The position numbers were made by a program, and so were the translations under genes. Of a DNA stretch of 64,000 nt, positions 41,404 to 56,804 are shown piece by piece (the first letter of the stretch is position 1; each line of letters opens with the position of its first letter). Where the stretch lies: the NCBI GenBank assembly GCA_039096225.1, contig JBBPEB010000032.1, positions 283,501 through 347,500 of the forward strand, written 5' to 3'. This DNA comes from Blastocystis sp. Blastoise. Lineage: Eukaryota > Sar > Bigyra > Opalinata > Blastocystidae. Below the pieces are notes generated by a model, which saw only the letters and a list, made by a program, of their open reading frames with translations, was not told the DNA's origin and did no database searches.

Positions 41404-41777
41404 GGATAGCAAAGAATAGTTTAAAAAAATAAAAAGTTGTTTTTTCTATAATAATTCACGAGTATGTCTTAAATAATTTTTTTAAAATCATGTATGATTT
41501 CTGATGAGTATTGTATGATCTATGATGAGGTTGTATCCTATGATTATAAACATTCAGTACTTTTTATCAAAATTTGAATTGAGTTACTTTTGCTATTTTT
41601 TATTTAATGTATAAGTCATATTTAGTGTTACTTAAATATATAAAAAATAATGATAATTTGTGTAATCCGATTTGAATCATGATCATTTTTCATAAAAAAA
41701 TAAAGAAATAACAAAACTAGATACTGTTTAAACTATTAATATTTTAAAATTTTACAAAAAAATTGAGTAAGAATAGT
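41404..41777. other. Intergenic spacer
   Basis: Spacer between the TEX264-like start and the stop of the next minus-strand gene. It is AT-rich with nothing recognised beyond the expected promoter. Confidence 0.5.
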
Positions 41778-42138
41778 TTAAGCACTGATAGGAATAAGAC
41801 TAGCGCCTTCTTCAGTTTGAGCATCCGATTTCATATTGTTCTTAGTAATTTTATCATGTCTACATTTCATTACAAGATAAACTACAATGAGAATAATAAC
41901 AACACCTACAACAATAAGTGTAATAATTAAAAATCTATTTTCTTCAGAAGGCTTTTTGTTATTAGGACAACCTAAAGATAATATAGTTATAATAATAATA
42001 GCTATAATAAATATAATAAAAATAAATATAATAATATATAATAATATATACCTTCATTAGAAACAAGAAACATTTCTTCATTAGAAACAATGATATTACC
42101 AGTAGCTAGAAATATTTTTAGTTACAAAAACACAGTTA

Positions 42139-42181
<43 letters not shown>

Positions 42182-42916
42182 CATAGTATTTACTAGCTTC
42201 AGAAATATCTAAAGATCCATCAGTACCAATATGATTAGTTTGACCAATCCAAACACGAGCATCATTATGAGTACAATTGTGATCACTATATACATAAAGT
42301 TTATTACATATATATAGTATATCAATGATTATATTATTGAAATAACATTAAAAATAAAACACAAGAATATATATATACATACCTTAAACTGAATTCATTA
42401 CCAGTAATAGCAGGTGTACATTGATAGAGTTCATTGAAATAAGTAGTATCTTTAATATCAATAGTAACATCAACATATTCAAAGTTGAAAGTAGAACTAG
42501 CTAAAAAATAATAGTATCAATATATATATATTCTAATTTATATTGATTAATCTTATATACAATAATCTTTCATTTCAACACTATAGATATAAAGATAAAA
42601 TATATATTTAAATATTACATTATAAAATGAAATAAAAGAAATTTCACTTAGAAAAATAAATAATAAAAAAAAAATAAAAAAATAAATAAAATAAAAAATA
42701 CTTGTAGTTAAGTGAGTAAATAGGATGTTCACATCTACCTTCATATTGAACTTCAGAAAAATAAAAAGAAGTTAATTTGCTTTCTTTGTCAATCATAAAG
42801 AAATAATCACGACTTTCATCTTGCATGTTCTTACAACCATCATTGAAGTGTCCACAAGGTGTAGCAGAGACAGCGATAGCTAAAGCAACGAAGAAAAATA
42901 CAGAATAAGTATTCAT
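41778..42916 (-). CDS. Type I membrane surface protein with apparent frame break
   Basis: Exons on the minus strand: 42916-42702, 42496-42383, 42285-42194, 42105-42052, 41972-41778. The product of about 223 aa has a signal peptide (MNTYSVFFFVALAIAVSA), a Cys-containing ectodomain without a family I know, a 23-residue transmembrane helix (LIITLIVVGVVIILIVVYLV) and a short basic tail starting KCRHDK. The exons total 670 nt, one more than a multiple of three. The ectodomain frame (GCPNNKKPSEE) meets a stop at 41940-41935, while the membrane helix is one base out, across a run of five T (plus strand, 41938-41942). Four T would restore one frame, so I suspect a sequence error or a disabled allele. 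The apparent ATT start further upstream is not used; the first ATG is 42916. Confidence 0.65.
42138..42180 (-). repeat. AAT/ATT microsatellite in intron
   Basis: A run of about 13 trinucleotide repeats inside the intron between the third and fourth exons of the type I membrane protein gene. Confidence 0.8.
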
Positions 42917-43450
42917 CGTAAAAAGAATCAAAAGAAAATAATATTAAGAATTAAGGATTTTATTGTCTTGATGAATTCTATGAATGACGTCAAATCAACT
43001 TTGTAATTGGTTAACAAACTGGAAACATGATTATTTATGAAGATAAACGGCAAAAACAGTATATTCTTATGATTTTTTAAGATTCTAGTGAAAGTGTGTT
43101 TTCCTTTGATAAAAGACTTTTTTTTTCTCAGAAGAATAACAATCGTTCACTGATTATTATAAAAAGATCTTATTTGTTTGTTCATATCTTTGCAACAAGT
43201 CTATATTATTTATAGTCTAGTTTTCTAAATGAAATTTATTTTATGTAAAAGGAGAGATGGTTTTTGTGAATGAGTCCCTAGGTATTTGATGATGTATCTT
43301 TCTTAAGAGTATAAAAGAAAATCATTGTAATTCATTGAGATTAATAACAAAACGAGTGAATTCATGATAAAATGTATAAAAGTGAGTTTAATTAACAGAT
43401 TTCTCAATGATGATTGTGATCAAAATGAGATATAAATAGATAAATATAGT
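42917..43450. other. Intergenic spacer
   Basis: Spacer between the membrane protein start and the POLD2 stop. No gene or structured element was identified. Confidence 0.55.
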
Positions 43451-44544
43451 TTATAATTGAGTTTCAAAGTCAATAGATTCACATGTGAGGTCTTTAAGAT
43501 TAAGGAATGCAGCTGTAGGAATAGAAGAAAAGGAAGGTAATGAAATCAGAAGAATAGAAGCACCTTCTTTGTTTTTATACATTTCAGTTTCAAATTTCTG
43601 TTGATTTCCAACAATAAATATATTCGGTATTTGACTTAACACAAAGGGATCTTTATTTACAAATGGATATGTTTCTAGATAATATAATAATTATTATAAT
43701 ATTTATTAATAATAAAGAAAATAATAATAATAAGGAAAATAATAATAATAAAGAAAATAATAATAATAAAGAAAATAATAATAATAAAGAAAATAATAAT
43801 AAAACATATACCACATGAATTTGGTGCTGTAGGACATAAAATACCCCATTGTAGAATATATTTCATAATAGTTAATGTACTAGGTGTTCCTTCAAGTTGT
43901 CTTTTTAAATCTTCTATAATAAAACCTGAACATAATAATATATGATAACCATATATATCAATTTCACAAGGATTTGTACAAGTATGTAATGAAGAATAAG
44001 AAGAAGCTATATTGAAGAGAATATATATATATATGCTTAGAATGAATAATTATGTAATGAATGATTAAAATAATAAGGAACAAAATATATATATATATAT
44101 AAAAAGAATAAAAGATAAAATTTTATTATATATATATATGTATTTAGGATAATATATATATACTATTAGTAAAGAAGAATGGATGAAGTGGCTGTTGAGG
44201 AAGAAGGACGGATGACGCGTCATTTCGACCTGGAATAATATCTACATCTACTGAAGACACTAACTATATATATAAATAATTGTATAATTTATAATAAATA
44301 ATAACAAATAAAGAAAAAAAATAAATAAATAAATAAAATAATAATAACTATATATACAGGAGAAATAAGTTGATCAAAAAGAGTGATAGGTTCGATCGAA
44401 TTTTCGATTTCCTTATTATCCAATCGGATGCGTCTAAAAGGTTCTCTATTAATATATGTACTATTCCCAACAAATAATACACGAGATATATTACGACATA
44501 ATTGATGATCCTATATATAATAATAAGAATAAATATAGATATAA

Positions 44545-44580
<36 letters not shown>

Positions 44581-45290
44581 GAGTAAATAATAATAATAAT
44601 AATAATAATAACATTAAAACAAATGATAAAATGAAAAACATAATGATTATTATGAATGATACAAAAGTTTAATAATATAATAAAAGATATCACAAAAAAA
44701 TATAAAACTCATAAAAATATTTAAAAAGCATATATATCTATATACTTCCTCACCTCCAAGAATACCTGTAATATAATCTACAAACATTTGTGTTTCGAGG
44801 AGTTTCTCCGTTTTTCCTATATTGACGCCAGAGATAAGAGCTAACGTTGGCGCCAATGTAGACGCGGGAAGAGTAGAGGAAAGAGGAATATGATAGGGTA
44901 TAGAAGGAAAACAAATATCAGTAACAATGAAATACCCATGTTTTTCCATCTAAAAAATATATAAGTAGATATACAGAAATAGAAAAGTATATAAAAAATA
45001 ATGAATTCATAGAATCATCACGACTTATATATATATTATATATATTATATAATATAGAATAGAAGAATGAATTGAGTAAGATAGAATAGTATATACCATG
45101 CCACGAACTGCAATAGTACAACCGTTAACAATAGAATCTGATTTGATATTTCCTGATAGTACAATCTTACTAATCTCATCTTCTAAAGTAATTATATCAT
45201 CTTCAGACGTCAAATGATCCTGAATATTATTCACATTTAAAAATTGAGACTAGAGAAATAATCACATAGTATTTATTAAATAATAGTAAT

Positions 45291-45349
<59 letters not shown>

Positions 45350-46043
45350 ATTAATATAATAATAATAATAAATAATATAATAATAAATAGAATTACTGTT
45401 ATTCATAAAAATATAAAAATATAAAAAAAAAATGAATAACATAAAATATATATGATTCTACATACTCCTATTGTTTGAGGATTGAATTGAACTGATAAAG
45501 ACTATAACAAAATATATATTTGATAAATAATAACAAAATGTATAAAACAAATACTTCATCAAGAATACTTTTATATTTCTTTAAAGTTACACACCTGAAT
45601 AAAAAAATTAATATGAATGCTAATGTATTATAATATAGATACACTGTTCCAACAATAACGGATTCCATATCTGATTTTAACTGACGAATTTCATCTATTC
45701 ACATTTATTACTTTTAATTATTTTATAAAAAAATACCTAATAAAACAACACCAGGCCATTCTAACTGTGAAGCTTGTTTTAAAAAAGGACGCATCTGCTT
45801 TAAACGCTCATTATACAAATTATAATACTATATATTGAAATATTTATAATAATTACATTGAATTTGTGTAGTAAAAATAGCATCGACTAGTTTGAAAGAA
45901 GCACATACTTGTTGAGTAAAGTCCATTTTTGGCACGAGATATTTTGAATTCTTATATTCGATATTATCGTTCTCTCTTTCACAAAGAACTTCTTTATGAT
46001 CATAGTCATCCTTTTGAAAATACTCATTTGCAAAAGAACCCAT
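43451..46043 (-). CDS. POLD2: DNA polymerase delta subunit 2 (B-subunit)
   Basis: Regulatory B-subunit of DNA polymerase delta, which links the catalytic subunit to the other small subunits at replication forks. Eleven exons: 46043-45909, 45827-45737, 45694-45643, 45594-45555, 45501-45466, 45249-45097, 44949-44746, 44510-44358, 44263-44164, 44006-43812, 43674-43451. They sum to 1,383 nt, 460 aa, close to the human length. Landmarks: DFTQQYYNLYNERLKQMRPFL, ESVIVGT (start of the OB fold), DEISKIVLSGNIKS, TIAVRGM, YFIVTDICFPS, LALISGVNIGK, RVLFVGNS, then the phosphoesterase-fold signatures VDIIPGRNDASSVLLPQQPLH and LCSGF, with PTAPNSCGTYPF-like ILCPTAPNSCGETYPF and the C-terminal TAAFLNLKDLTCESIDF. 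The first donor is at GTATGTG (45908); the next possible donor gives a stop. Its start is 244 bp from the divergent DTD1 gene. Confidence 0.93.
45297..45341 (-). repeat. TA microsatellite in POLD2 intron 5
   Basis: An uninterrupted (TA)n run of about 45 bp in the intron between POLD2 exons 5 and 6. Confidence 0.85.
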
Positions 46044-46287
46044 ACTATACAGAATTCATTGAGAAAAGTGAAAATCGTTTAATATTCACAAATATATACA
46101 ATATGCTCTTTTCTTCTCCTTCTATTTCCATCTTATAAATATAGAATATTTACGTATATGAATAAAACAAAATGAAGTTTATAAAAAATAAGAAAAACGT
46201 GAAAATATTTAAAAGAACAACGTTAATGCCTCTATTATTCATGTAACTATTCTTTTCTTAAGAAACTTATTCAGTACTCTTCAAACT
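46044..46287. promoter_or_regulatory. Divergent promoter region POLD2 / DTD1
   Basis: Only 244 bp separate the two start codons on opposite strands, so both promoters must lie here or overlap the first exons. No specific box could be identified. Confidence 0.5.
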
Positions 46288-47367
46288 ATGAGATTAGTAT
46301 TACAAAGAGTTGTATCTGCAAGTGTTATTGTTGAAGGAAAAACTATTTCTGAGATTGGAAAGGGTTTATTATGTCTTGTTGGAATCAATGAGAAGGATGA
46401 TCTTGCTGATGGTGGTCTTATCTCAAGTAAAATACTGACAACTCGTCTTTGGGAAGATGATAATGGAAAGGCTTGGAGTAAAAATGTCATGGAAATTGGA
46501 GGAGAGGTTCTTCTTGTCTCAAATTTCACATTGTATGGTGGATTAAAAAGTATTTCTCTTTCAATTGTATTTTTCTTTTCATTCCTTTTTTATTATTAAA
46601 CTTGATATTATTTTTTATTTTTCTATTTATAGAGAAGAAGCCTGATTATCATAGTTCAAGTATATATTCATAATTTAATTATTTATTAAAAAACAAAAAT
46701 TCTGTGAAGTGTTTTTTTGCTTTATTCACTATTATTATTAACATGAATTATATATATTTATTATACAGTGGCTCCAGATCCAGCTAGAAAATTATTTGAA
46801 GAATTTGTGAATTATGTTAAATGTGAATATAATCCTGATAAAGTTAAAGAAGGTGAATTTCAAGCTTATATGACTGTTAATATGGTATTTATATATTTAT
46901 TTATATATTTTATTATATATTTATTTTATTATATATTTATTATATACTTTTTATATATTTATTATATATTTTATTATATATTTTATTATATATTTATTAT
47001 ATATTTATTATATATTTTATTATATATTAATTTCAATATTTATTATATACTATGAATAGGCTGGTGATGGTCCTATTACTCTAGTTGTTGATTCTGAAGA
47101 ATATGATAATGCTACTGGTGAAATTAGAAAGAAATTAGCTAAGAAAATGGAATGTATTTTATTATTATATATATTTTCTTATTATATAGTATATAATTAT
47201 TCATAGTTATTCTTATTCCTATTTTTATTCTTTAAATAGGTGAAGTTAAACATAAAATGAGATTAGAAGCGAATCGCCAAAAACAATTAGCTGAAAAAGA
47301 AGAAAGTCCAGTTCAGCCACTTTCAGAAACACCTTTAGAAACACCTTCAGAAGAAATAAAAGAATAA
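46288..47367 (+). CDS. DTD1: D-aminoacyl-tRNA deacylase
   Basis: Homodimeric proofreading enzyme that hydrolyses D-amino acids (and mischarged Gly) from tRNA. Exons: 46288-46549, 46633-46659, 46769-46884, 47060-47153, 47240-47367; sum 627 nt, 208 aa, as in human DTD1. Landmarks: the N-terminal MRLVLQRVVSASV, WSKNVMEIGGEVLLVSNFTL, KKKPDYHSSMAPDPARKLFE, EFQAYMTV and the Gly-cisPro motif in GDGPIT (G139-P140), which gates chirality across the dimer. The usual S-Q-x-x-L motif reads S-N-F-T-L here (residues 78-82). The C-terminal extension is charged (Lys/Glu, then Pro/Thr-rich), as in animals. The start is the first ATG and matches the family exactly. Confidence 0.95.
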
Positions 47368-48040
47368 ATTAAACATTTCTTTTAAAGAATTGTATTATTT
47401 TGTACTGTTTCTATAAGTTTTCAAAAGTATGAGTATGTATAATAATTTTTGTTCATATTTTAACTTTTATGAGTTGTTTATTATAGATATAGGCATTTAT
47501 CATATATATATAATTTTTTTGAAACACAAAAAAAGGAGTATTTATTTGTTATTTTTTAATATTTAATGTAAATATTTTTAAATATACATTTATGAACATT
47601 ATAGAGTAAAATTATAGATAATGTAGATATTGAGTATAAATATGTGAAAAATATTCTTTGAGAGAAGAGTTCATAAGGAAACATAATAAAAAATGAAACA
47701 AAACAGTGTGATTATATTACATAATAACAATTTATTTATCATATATTATATATTATAGAGACATATAATATAATAAAGGAAAATGAGGAAATACAATGTA
47801 ATTAAACAAAAAAAAAACACAAAATTTCTACATAAAAAAATGTAGAAACCAATGAAAAATAAGAATAATATAAAAATAAAATAAAAAGTGAAAATCAAAT
47901 GTATAGAAAGAATAGAATAGAATACAATATATATATGGTTTATTCTTATATACATATATATACTATATATGTATAAATATAATAACATAGTACAAAGCAT
48001 GAATAAGAGTATATATTATATATATGTATATATATACTTT
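47368..48040. other. Convergent 3' spacer
   Basis: AT-rich sequence between the DTD1 and MGAT1 stop codons. No gene or RNA motif was seen; the open frame on the minus strand is A/T-composition noise. Confidence 0.6.
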
Positions 48041-48216
48041 TTATTCTATATAGTTAAAGGAAGGTCCATTTTGAGGAACAAGATAAACAATAGAAGAATG
48101 AATACGTAAAGGAATAACACCCATATAGGCTCCCCGCGGGACTCCAGCCTTAGAATCTGGCATTAATCCCAGAGAATGAGCTATAGAGCGATATCCATCA
48201 CGAGTTGATCTATATA

Positions 48217-48296
<80 letters not shown>

Positions 48297-48570
48297 CGGA
48301 TAGAATATTTTATAGACAGAATTTGTTTTTAATTGTTGTTGAAATGATGGTATCAATTGTATTGTTTTTGCATTCTGTATCGAGTCTATGAACCATTTAT
48401 CATAATTAACCTGGATATATAGAGTATAGATATAGAATATGAATAATAATATATAATATATGAAAATACTTTTTTATATTGATTCATATCAATAGAAGTA
48501 AATTGAACAAACTGTGTATTCAAAACGATAGGCTTTAAATATTGAGAATAAAACCTATATATATATATTA

Positions 48571-48617
<47 letters not shown>

Positions 48618-50972
48618 GGATACTGTGAATTGCTGGATCCGACTTCACCAAATGTATATGTTCGACATATCTATAGACAGTAATGATAATAATAAACTAA
48701 GAGAATAATATATAATCATAATAATAATAATGAATTAAATAGATAATTAATATCATATATATATATATATAGAAATAATAATAAGAATAATAAATAATAA
48801 TTAGAATAATATATATCATATATATAATTATTCAAACAATAATAAATATATACTTATAACTATATAATAAATAATATATAACTATATACTTCAGGTCGAA
48901 TAATAACTCTGTTCTTTCGTATATCTGGTCTTCTTAACCAATCATCCCAATAGGCAGCGGGCCATTTTGGACCCATTTCCCGCCAAATTGTGGAGGTAAA
49001 CATCCATCCTAAACCGGGAAAAAAATCAGATCGAACTAATGTTGCTATATAATATAAATATAAATAAATATACTAATAATAATTAATAAAGTTTCTTTTT
49101 GAAAATAAGTATAATCATTATAAATAATAATAAATATTTATATATACATCAAGTAGAAGAGTATATAATAGATATTTAAAATATATAAATTTATATAAAT
49201 ACCAGGGTTACCAACAAATTCACTAAATCCATTATCATTCCAAGCAGAAGCTGCGAGAATCGTGTTATCTTCCCACAATAGTGGGGAAACCCCAGCGAAA
49301 TATTCAAAGAAATCACATGCAATTAATAGATCATCCTATAGATATATATTTAATAAAAAAAATTATAAAAATTTAATTAAATATGTATATATATATGTAT
49401 GTATAAAAAAAAAAAAGATACTATTGATGACATAATAAGTTATATATATATATTATTAAAATAAATGCACAATATTAATATTAAATACTATTTATTATAT
49501 TACATGTATATATATATAATAATAAATAATAAACTATAATAAACTATAATAAACTATAATAAACTATAATAATATACTTCAATAACAATGACTTGTTCAT
49601 AATGGAATTCATGGATTAATCGATTGAAAGCCCACCCAAAATGGCGGGCTAATTTATGATAAGGAGAATCCCCAGGGGAATATGTCTATATATATATATA
49701 TATATAATAGTAACTAAGGATTATATATATATATATAGATTGAAATGAAATGAAAATAAAAACTCTGTATTTAAAGGCAGATATTTGTATATATATATAA
49801 AGAATATAAATATAGTGAATATAAATAATTCAAAACAAATATATAATTATATATATAATAATATAATTATATATACTTGTTCATGATTCCAATGTTGATA
49901 TAGATGAATAGCTGGTATATTTTGTATTTGTATTTGTATTTGATTGATAATAGATAACATACTAGGTTCATTTCCATCTTGAGAAATAAACATATCTATA
50001 GAATATCGATTCCTTTTATCACGAAGAACGGTGAATAGTGTATTCATTGTCTTTTGAAGGTATTGAGGACGATTATATGTCATAATAACAACAGCAGTTC
50101 GACGATTTCCTATCAACTGATAAGAAGGATTATTATTATTATTGTTATTGTTATCGGAAATATTATTATCTGAGATATTATTATTATTATTATTATTATT
50201 ATTATCTGAGATATTATTATTATTATTATCTGAGATATTATTATTATTATTATTATCAATATCATTATTACCATTATTATTATTCTGAGAAAGTGATTGT
50301 ACAAATTCTTTTTCTTTTTTTTCTTCTTCTTCTATACATATATGAAATAAAAATATAATGATACATAATAATAATCTATATATATATACCTTTATCTTCT
50401 GTATCATGTATATCATTTTCTTGAATATTTTGTTTCAAATATATAGGATTCTCTTTATTAGTCTTCTGATTATGATCTATTTCATTTTCAGAAGTTGAAA
50501 TATCTCCTTTAATTGAATTAGAATCTCCATTCATATTATTTTTATTATCTTCTAACTTTACTTCATCCGTCTCTTGAGATAAATTATTATTTTCTCCAAT
50601 AGATTGAATAGTTTCTTTTGATTCAAGTTTGTTTTCTTGTTTTCTATTATTTGAAAACAAAGTATTTGTTATACCATTCATAGAAATATCGAACTCATCT
50701 TTTGAGAATACCTAGATAATATATTTAAAGTAATAAAACTAATCAAATATGTTTATCTATAAAAAATACTATATTTCTACGTAGATGTCTATCTTCTTGT
50801 ATATCCTCCTAATAGCAATATATAAAACTGCTTAAACAAATACTACACGATAGATTTGAGGTGCCAAATCTTTTATTTCTAATTGAAACACCGAACGATA
50901 AATCTGAAAGATGACACCTAACCAAAGTACCACAATGATACACAAGAAAAATAAATTCCTATAGGATTTCAT
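48041..50972 (-). CDS. MGAT1: GnT-I, alpha-1,3-mannosyl-glycoprotein 2-beta-GlcNAc transferase
   Basis: GT13 enzyme that starts hybrid/complex N-glycans in the Golgi by adding GlcNAc to Man5GlcNAc2. Eleven exons: 50972-50844, 50808-50770, 50711-50390, 50331-49877, 49685-49578, 49335-49203, 49044-48890, 48670-48624, 48554-48470, 48410-48298, 48209-48041; sum 1,755 nt, 584 aa. Residues about 7-24 form a signal anchor after a short cytosolic tail (MKSYRN). A long Asn/Glu-rich stem follows, then the catalytic domain: VIMTYNRPQYLQKT, MFISQDG, the metal-binding EDD (351-353) in VIVIEDDLLIACDFFEYF, SAWNDNGF, RSDFFPGLGWM, PAAYWDDWLRRPD, CRTYTFGEVGSSN, TQFVQFTSIDM and C-terminal LMPDSKAGVPRGAYMGVI. 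The stem is longer than in animals. The exon 1 donor could be 3 nt earlier (GTAGTA), changing one residue. Presence of GnT-I implies complex-type N-glycans in this organism. Confidence 0.93.
48216..48291 (-). repeat. ATT microsatellite in MGAT1 intron 10
   Basis: About 24 ATT units within the last intron of MGAT1, flanked by TA repeats. Confidence 0.85.
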
Positions 50973-51183
50973 TTCACATTCATTGAAATTCAAATGTTCT
51001 AGAGAAAAATGAAAACCATGGTAAACTAAAGTTATTTTCCATGGGAATTATGTTTTTAGTTAAAACATTCAAATTCTGTGAAGATACTTGATATTATCAA
51101 ATAAGTAGAATTCGTGTTAATTATATACGAATGAGTGAAAAATATTTTGGAATTCAAGAGTAATCTTATAACATTATACTTAC
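50973..51183. promoter_or_regulatory. Divergent promoter region MGAT1 / PUS7
   Basis: Two start codons on opposite strands lie 211 bp apart. The region is AT-rich, with no identified box. Confidence 0.5.
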
Positions 51184-54154
<2,971 letters not shown>

Positions 54155-54565
54155 CTATTTATACAAATCTATATACTATTATGTTTATTCAGTTTACTGT
54201 TATTGTCAATCATATATCGATAAAAAATATGAATATATTTGAAATATTCACTATTGATATATATAATAATAGATTTCTTATATGCGTATAAAACTACAAC
54301 ATGACAATCCAAAACAAAACAAAACAAATAAAACAAAAGAAACCATTAAGATAACAACATATAAAAACAACAGAAATGACTAAAAATTAGAAAAACAGGA
54401 AAATAATAATAACTAACAATGTAGATATATTCTATGTTAACAAAATAATATACCCCAAAAAGATGAAGGAAGAAAATTCTTTTTAACAATTTTCTATGAC
54501 TATTATACAAAGTATTATATATATATATAAGAAAGATTGATTATATATATAGATAGAAATCTAGA
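54155..54565. other. Convergent 3' spacer
   Basis: Sequence between the PUS7 and RING-gene stop codons. It contains an AAAAC-rich stretch near 54300-54340. No gene was supported. Confidence 0.55.
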
Positions 54566-55944
54566 TTAAAAGTAAATAGGTCGTATATCTCTTTTACTTC
54601 GAATATTCTTTTTACATTTAGGACAACGTCTATTATCAAAAGGCATCTATATATTTATATATATAGATTATTTATATATATTGATTATTTTATATATAGA
54701 TAAAAAACAATAAATATGTAAAAAATTGTTTTTAAAGAATAATAAAATAAGAAGAGAACGGGAGATAATAAAATATAATATGAAAAATAATATATCAATA
54801 TATATATATATACATAATGAATAGCTTGTTCAATACAATTCTTACAGAATATATGTCCGCAGAGGGTAGTAACAGGTTTAGTAACAGGAGATAAACATAT
54901 AGGACATTCTATTAATGATGCTACACTATATATATATATAATATAATAATAATAATAAAATATATAAATTATAAAAAATAGTAAAAATTTATATATAAAT
55001 GAATTCATACATAGTAAATTATAAAAAAAAACAACTAAATAAAATATATTTCATATAGATATATTGATAAAAAATAATCATAATAATTATAAAAACATAT
55101 ATATATACTTAACATCTGGAGTAGGTGGTTTTACGGGAGTTTCTTGTGGTGTAGCCAATCGTTTTTTGGGGTTTACAGGTTTCTTTGATTTTATTGGACA
55201 TTTAATTTCAATAATATCTTCATCTTCATCATTATCATTATCATTTGTTAAGTCTATTGTTGTATCATTATTAGTAGAAGAATGTATTTCTTGATTACTA
55301 TTTTGTGATAATGATGATATTGTAGGATTCGATTCATCAATGAGTTCAACAATAGGACCATTAGATATATTATTATTCGATATAGAATTAAAAGGTATAT
55401 CCCCGTATAAAGTGGAATGTGGATCATATCTCAGTGGCATACTTAAAGGTATATTTCTAGAAGCGTTTCCTAAATATATATAAAAATTAATTTTTCAAAA
55501 AAAAAAAAAAAAAATTATTTTTATAAATTATACCAGAATTCGTGTTTGTTTGTGAATCATCATTAGTAAGATCTATTTCTGTAAGATCTACAGGCTCCTG
55601 TGGAGACTCAATAACACTTTCATCACTATCAAATTCATGATAATGTGGTTGTTGATCCAACAAATTCATAAGAAACTGAGGAATTGATGAGAGAAAACTA
55701 TGATGATCTGTTTCATTCATGATTCTACGATGTATAGGGTGTACGTGTATTCCAGCCATCGGCAAATATCTTAAATCGTTGTCAACAGCTATATAATAAA
55801 AGGATATAAATACTTCTGCATGATTATTAAATCAAATAAAGCTGTTTACGTACAATTATCTGAAAAAGAAACTTCAGGTGATGAAAATGAGTACTCACTA
55901 TCTCCCATTATGTCGTCATCAATGCTATCATCAATATCTGCCAT
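54566..55944 (-). CDS. RING-finger protein with multiple SUMO-interacting motifs (STUbL-like)
   Basis: Exons on the minus strand: 55944-55854, 55788-55534, 55469-55109, 54925-54814, 54646-54566; sum 900 nt, 299 aa. The C-terminus is a C3HC4 RING: C243-P-I-C246, C258-G-H260, C263, C266, then C281-P-K-C284. The protein ends 15 residues later with a basic KRDIRPIYF-like tail. N-terminal to it, four to five SUMO-interacting motifs sit in acidic context: VDLT (97-100), IDLT (102-105), IVELID (155-160), IDLT (187-190) and IIEI (201-204). Tandem SIMs followed by a C-terminal RING is the architecture of SUMO-targeted ubiquitin ligases (animal RNF4, yeast Slx5/Slx8), which ubiquitinate poly-SUMO conjugates in DNA repair and protein quality control. 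Architecture is seen; the function is inference. It is divergent from the next gene, with 233 bp between starts. Confidence 0.82.
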
Positions 55945-56177
55945 TTTTTATATTATCTAAAAAAACATTAAATAAAAAAAAAATTTCTTTTTAAAAAGAA
56001 TAGAAGAATTATTCAGTTTGGGTGAATCGCATTTTAAACTATCTTTTTCGGCAGATTTATCCACTGAATAGTTCTGAAAATAGAAATCGAACTAGTATCT
56101 GCAAAATCATTTTATTTGTGTTTAACTAGCTTTTTAAAATAATAAATTGATTCTGGATACTCTTTTCGCATTCTGAA

Positions 56178-56773
56178 ATGAGTTCGAATAGATCATCAAT
56201 ATATTCAGCGTATCCTTATACCGAATCAACTCAATGGAGTGATAATGATTTGAATGTTCATGTTCTTTCATCAAATAAATTAATGAATGGAGTTCCTTAT
56301 AGTTCACATAGTATTCATTCATCATCGGAGTCGTCAATTATTTTTGAAGGTAGTGTTGGTTCTGCCTCTCTCTCTTCGTTTCCTATAACAGAGTCTTCCA
56401 TGTCTGTGAATAGTCATTTTATTCCTCCAGCTAATCAAAATCAATATTCAAAAAATCAAAATCCATTTGTTTTTGGACAAAATATTCCGTCTAGTTATTC
56501 TTATCATGATTCTTATAACCCAAATACTTTAAGTTATTATTCTTATCCAGAAACTATTGAAATATCCTCTCCAAATCATGATTCTCTTCATTCATATCCT
56601 ATTGAAAAATCACCTATTATAAATCATATTCCGATATCCACTGAAAATCAACAAGAAATTCCTTTGAACAATAATGATTCATCTTATGTTTTATCGAATG
56701 ACTTTCATGATTTCTTCTCTAATAATAATGTGAAAAATAATATAAATAATAATAATAAAAATATAAATAATAA

Positions 56774-56804
<31 letters not shown>

